From: JAHDDY01 sp964549375
GTDB lineage: Bacteria > Pseudomonadota > Alphaproteobacteria > Rhodobacterales > Rhodobacteraceae
Direction of reading: 5' to 3'
DNA: 9,452 nucleotides
Assembly (NCBI GenBank): GCA_964549375.1
Contig: CAZJWF010000114.1
Span: forward strand, 1 to 9,452
This document shows, in pieces, positions 6,917 to 9,452 of the stretch. The translations under genes were made by a program, and so were the position numbers. Under the pieces are notes generated by a model. The model saw nothing but the letters and a program-made list of their open reading frames with translations, had not been told where the DNA came from and did not search any database. Within the stretch, counting starts at the first letter, position 1. The number at the start of each line of letters is the position of its first letter.

Positions 6917-8466
6917 TGCGTTTGAGCCTTTGAGGTTTCACGCCTGCCGCGACGCGTCACAAGATCATTGACGCGCTTCGTGCGGCGTTCACTCTGTCCG
7001 CTTTCAGCGCGTTGACGCTTACCCTTGCCTTCCGTCTCTGCGGTCTCAGTATCCAGATTATTCGCCGTCGTAGCCTGTTTGTCAGCGCCGTCCTGTCGTT
7101 CATTCTGTTTCGGGCCGTCCTCTTTTTTCGCCTGAGCGCCTTCTACTCTGGCCGCACGTCGAGCAGCCCTCTTCTTCCGATCCTCGGCTTCTTTCGCTGC
7201 GGCCTCTTCCGGCGATTGCACCTTGATCCCTTCGCCAAGTTGCGGGCGACGTTCAGCGACGATCTTCGCCCCAAACGGTACCGAACTGACGATCAGCGTT
7301 CCCGGCAAGCGGCGCAGGACCTTCGCCTGATGCGCTTTCAGACGCCCATCCTCGCCAATCAGAAAAATCTCCCCTGCCTCTGTCGCGGCCCGCGCAGGAA
7401 TTTCAGCAACCTGATCAATCGGCGGTTCTGTAACTTCAACGCGGACAAAATCACCGGGGCGCATTGGCGTTTCGGCAGACGCATCAATCCGCGCGTAGAT
7501 GGTCCGGCCTCCCTCAGCGCCAACCATTGCCGCAGGCCGGTCGAGCGTCGCGCGCACTTTCACCGAACGATCCCCCAACTTCAACGTGACCACGGCCTGC
7601 AGCGGTGCCAGCTTTCCGTCTGCAGTCAACAACCGCGCATATTGAGCATCCGAAACCCGGAAAGATGCCTCCAGCGACCGCATATCAATAAGCCGAGCCA
7701 GCCGCTCGTTTGCGCTAACCAATGACCCAAGCGTTGCGTTGATTTCCGTCAACAAACCATCAAAAGGAGCTGCGATTGTCGTATCCGCGCTGTCCCGCCG
7801 CGCGCTCTCAAGATCAAGCTGCGCGCGTTGAATATTCGTGGCCGCCTGCGAGACCCGCTGTTTCGCCGCGACATAGGCACTACGCCGACTTACAACAGCT
7901 TGTTCAGCCGTTGACGCAGCAAGCTGCGCGGTCTCCACCGTTGCCGCCGATACAATCCCACGCGACGCGAGGTCTTTCTGGCGCTCAACGGCACTGCGGC
8001 GGAGTTTAAGCTGTCCAATCGCGGCCTCAAGATCCGCACGCGCGAGCGCGAAAGACTGATTAGCCTCGGTCTGACCCGAACGCGCATCGGCCAACACCGT
8101 CAGAGTATCCGCTTCGCGAGATCGCAGATTAGTGGGATCAATCCGAACCAGCGTCTCTCCGGCACGAGTTTGCACGCCCTCTCGCAGATCAGGCGCAATG
8201 TCGACAATGCGTCCCGCCGCGGTCGCGCGCAATTCAAGGATACGCCACGCCCCAATCTCGCCAAAGGTCGTCATCGTTGGCGTCACCGTAATGGGCGTCA
8301 AAGTATGATCGCGGACAGTATAAATTCGTTCTGGCGCGGCGCGTTTCGGCCTCCCGTCTCCCGCGCTTTGCTTGGCGGTAGAATAACTCGACCAGCCAAG
8401 CATCAGCACGGCGGCGCAGGCCGACAGGATCAGTGCTCCAAAAATACTCCGAGCGATAAATCGCAT
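6913..8466 (-). CDS. RND efflux periplasmic adaptor (membrane fusion protein)
   Basis: 517 residues from the ATG at 8466. This start is preferred over an in-frame TTG at 8484 because GGAG (8477-8480) lies ten bases upstream of it. The N-terminus has a hydrophobic anchor (about 8-25) containing L-S-A-C (C17), a possible lipobox, but hydrophobic residues continue after the Cys, so an uncleaved anchor is equally likely. Then come the lipoyl half-motif A-T-A-A-G-R-I-V-D-I (81-90) with V-R-I-D-P (107-111), an alpha-hairpin coiled coil rich in Ala, Gln and Arg (about 113-228), the second lipoyl half A-A-P-F-D-G-L-L-T-E-I (232-242), and the beta-barrel and membrane-proximal domains to about 415. It links the permease to an outer-membrane channel. 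Unusual is the last 100 residues (418-517), a very charged Lys/Arg/Glu/Gln tail of low complexity. First gene of the pump operon; the channel gene is not here. Confidence 0.92.
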   Translation of the reverse strand: MRFIARSIFGALILSACAAVLMLGWSSYSTAKQSAGDGRPKRAAPERIYTVRDHTLTPITVTPTMTTFGEIGAWRILELRATAAGRIVDIAPDLREGVQTRAGETLVRIDPTNLRSREADTLTVLADARSGQTEANQSFALARADLEAAIGQLKLRRSAVERQKDLASRGIVSAATVETAQLAASTAEQAVVSRRSAYVAAKQRVSQAATNIQRAQLDLESARRDSADTTIAAPFDGLLTEINATLGSLVSANERLARLIDMRSLEASFRVSDAQYARLLTADGKLAPLQAVVTLKLGDRSVKVRATLDRPAAMVGAEGGRTIYARIDASAETPMRPGDFVRVEVTEPPIDQVAEIPARAATEAGEIFLIGEDGRLKAHQAKVLRRLPGTLIVSSVPFGAKIVAERRPQLGEGIKVQSPEEAAAKEAEDRKKRAARRAARVEGAQAKKEDGPKQNERQDGADKQATTANNLDTETAETEGKGKRQRAESGQSERRTKRVNDLVTRRGRRETSKAQTQ

Positions 8467-8476
8467 GAGCCGTGAT

Positions 8477-8480
8477 CTCC
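8477..8480 (-). promoter_or_regulatory. Ribosome binding site of the adaptor gene
   Basis: GGAG on the minus strand, ten bases before the ATG at 8466. The alternative TTG at 8484 has only a short AAGG close to it. This supports the shorter protein. Confidence 0.5.
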
Positions 8481-8546
8481 GCAATGGGCCTTGACCCTAT
8501 GATACGCACGCCAACCGTCTATCCGTCGGTGCACACACTGAGAACG

Positions 8547-8574
8547 AATATAGGTCATTCTACAAAAAACGGAA
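8547..8574 (-). promoter_or_regulatory. Weak candidate promoter for the efflux operon
   Basis: On the minus strand TTCCGT (8574-8569), a 16-base spacer and TATATT (8552-8547) form a -35/-10-like pair about 80 bases before the adaptor start. The -10 is good and the -35 poor. It is the best sigma70-like match I find in the gap, but it is only a pattern. Confidence 0.25.
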
Positions 8575-8629
8575 TAAATTCACCTCACGGAAAGCAACCG
8601 TCATGTGACCCTCGTGCTGCACGGGGCTA

Positions 8630-8821
8630 TTAAATTTTGGGAACGACCCAGCTTATCCAGACCATCCGGAGCCTAAACAGCTGGATTTTGTCGCTCTCGA
8701 CAAACATATCGACCCTGGCGCCGGCGAAATTACCTAAGTCGGTCGCAGCGCGACATGTGGACATTTCAAGTGATACACCGCTGACTCCGAACAACTGAAA
8801 GATAAACTTTGAAATTGCCAT
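8630..8821 (-). CDS. Small uncharacterised ORF, doubtful
   Basis: 63 codons from an ATG at 8821 to TAA at 8630-8632. The product begins M-A-I-S-K-F-I-F-Q-L-F and ends with a hydrophobic-aromatic stretch (L-R-M-V-W-I-S-W-V-V-P). I do not recognise a family. No ribosome site is visible close to the ATG; the nearest AGG lies about 17 bases away. The frame is open for only a few codons upstream before a TAA. It is the only ORF of note in this gap, and its composition is not obviously random, so a small gene or the remnant of a longer one cannot be excluded. Confidence 0.2.
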   Translation of the reverse strand: MAISKFIFQLFGVSGVSLEMSTCRAATDLGNFAGARVDMFVESDKIQLFRLRMVWISWVVPKI

Positions 8822-8870
8822 ACAATAATCGGGAATGCGCCTAGGTAGTTATTGCCATAAAACTGATGTT

Positions 8871-8889
8871 GTTACGAGAAAATCGTAAC
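8871..8889. promoter_or_regulatory. Perfect palindrome upstream of the receiver gene
   Basis: GTTACGA (8871-8877) and TCGTAAC (8883-8889) are exact complements around GAAAA, followed on plus by TTTTC. It lies 62 bases before the receiver ATG. It could be an operator for a dimeric regulator or, given the T-run, a small intrinsic terminator or leader hairpin on the plus strand. The sequence alone does not separate these options. Confidence 0.5.
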
Positions 8890-8951
8890 TTTTCATTAAG
8901 ATAGCAAACAGAAAATCAATCTACAAACCTTTCTATTTGGCGGGTGGAACG

Positions 8952-9386
8952 ATGATTTTGATTGTTAATTTCAATATAGTCGAAAATGCGCTTTTGGAGA
9001 AAGTCTCCGAAGAACTCGGTTTTGCCGAGCGTTGCCAATATATCCAAGAGCCAATGACCACTCCCCAAGACCTGAGTGAGCAATATCAACGCCCGAATGG
9101 TGCTTTACCCCGTGTGATTATCTTAAATCTAGATTCCGCCGATGCAGATTGGAAAACACTGCTCACAAATCTCAAAGCAGATGAGGTCTGGCGATTTGTC
9201 CCGGTGCTTGGCTTTGGCTTTCTGGAACCCAGCGACGTGGTTCGAACTTTCTACCAACTTGGCGGCGCATCCTGCATCCGAAAACCGCATGGCTATGACG
9301 GCCTGTCTGAAATCACCAAAACAGCGATGGGATACTGGTTAGACGTATCATTCCTACCCTGCGATTTTATGACCGATATTGCGTGA
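8952..9386 (+). CDS. Stand-alone receiver-domain protein lacking the phosphorylation site (pseudo-receiver)
   Basis: 144 residues, a single CheY/Rcp1-like domain with no output domain. The fold order is visible: beta1 I-L-I-V (2-5), beta3 V-I-I-L-N-L (55-60), beta4 V-P-V-L-G-F-G (83-89), a Y-Q-L-G-G-A-S (101-107) helix end, beta5 with K111-P112, and a last helix with G-Y-W (127-129) as in Rcp1-type regulators. Key residues of phosphotransfer are changed: the acidic pair after beta1 is N6-F7, the phosphoacceptor position aligns with N59, and the Thr/Ser after beta4 is Gly/Phe. Only the Lys is kept. Signal transfer by normal phosphorylation is therefore unlikely; a phosphorylation-independent binding role is inferred. 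The ATG at 8952 is chosen because GGGTGGAA lies just before it; an in-frame TTG at 8937 has no ribosome site. No sensor kinase is in the window. Confidence 0.82.
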   Translation: MILIVNFNIVENALLEKVSEELGFAERCQYIQEPMTTPQDLSEQYQRPNGALPRVIILNLDSADADWKTLLTNLKADEVWRFVPVLGFGFLEPSDVVRTFYQLGGASCIRKPHGYDGLSEITKTAMGYWLDVSFLPCDFMTDIA

Positions 9387-9452
9387 TGGTCCTCCCCCCG
9401 TGTGTGGACGCCTCTTGGAATGCAAGGGTTTTTGCAGGGTGGTTGGGGCGAG
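9387..9452 (+). other. Window end after the receiver gene
   Basis: 66 bases without a gene. A short dyad TGCAA/TTGCA (9421-9436) with a 6-base loop lies here and might contribute to termination of the receiver gene, but the stem is only five pairs and no T-run follows. Confidence 0.3.

Larger units (their letters stand above)
8485..8951. other. Divergent intergenic region between efflux operon and receiver gene
   Basis: This gap of about 485 bases (467 if the adaptor started at 8484) must hold the promoters of both the leftward efflux operon and the rightward receiver gene. It contains the weak TATATT promoter candidate, a doubtful 63-codon minus ORF (8630-8821), a small GTCA-TG-TGAC dyad at 8600-8609 and the perfect palindrome at 8871-8889. 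The last 130 bases before the receiver gene are clearly AT-rich. No tRNA, small RNA with a clear terminator, or regulator gene was seen. Confidence 0.5.

Noticed and set aside
7012..7725. 237-codon plus-strand ORF opposite the adaptor gene
   Set aside because: Antisense to a well-supported membrane fusion protein; Arg/Leu/Cys-rich translation without family features.
8467..8484. TTG start adding six residues to the adaptor
   Set aside because: The ATG at 8466 has a GGAG at suitable spacing and yields a normal signal/anchor start.
8852..8902. Sigma70 promoter for the receiver gene (TTGCCA or TTGTTA with downstream AT-rich hexamers)
   Set aside because: No -10-like hexamer lies at 16-18 bases from either -35 candidate; the nearest TAAGAT is 22 bases away.

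Overview
The window reads as a chromosomal segment of an alphaproteobacterium, most likely a Rhodobacterales (roseobacter-type) organism. This rests on moderate GC content, the style of the MoeA, RND and ZAS anti-sigma proteins, and tight ATGA-overlapping gene pairs. The taxon is an inference from protein character, not from a marker gene. Most of the window is coded on the minus strand. Only the two end genes are on plus.

Layout from left to right: the last 51 codons of a plus-strand gene of unknown function with a TPR-like end (1-156); a 242-base gap; then, transcribed leftwards, an ECF sigma factor (2497-3066), its membrane-anchored zinc-type anti-sigma factor (1730-2500, overlapping the sigma gene by 4 bases) and, 41 bases further on, a MoeA-type molybdopterin molybdotransferase (399-1688). 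The sigma gene has a short upstream region with a perfect 9-base tandem repeat that merges into an ECF-like promoter candidate, suggesting autoregulation. Right of it lies the 3' third of an adenosine/adenine deaminase gene whose 5' two thirds and catalytic histidines are gone (3171-3479), a clear pseudogene. It ends in a perfect 8-base-arm inverted repeat overlapping its stop codon.

Next is a two-gene RND efflux operon, also transcribed leftwards: a periplasmic adaptor (membrane fusion protein, 6913-8466) overlapping by 4 bases with a 1102-residue AcrB-type inner-membrane permease (3608-6916). No outer-membrane TolC-type channel and no dedicated regulator are in the window. The adaptor carries an unusual 100-residue, highly charged C-terminal tail.

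The right end has a gap of about 485 bases holding a doubtful 63-codon ORF and a perfect 7-base-arm palindrome, followed by a plus-strand stand-alone receiver-domain protein (8952-9386). In that protein the acidic pocket and phosphoacceptor aspartate are replaced while the lysine is kept: a pseudo-receiver. I see no CRISPR array, tRNA, rRNA, intact insertion sequence or phage gene. The points most worth a second look are the pseudo-receiver with its upstream palindrome, the sigma promoter repeats, the sigma/anti-sigma/moeA linkage with a divergent MoeA, and the decayed deaminase.
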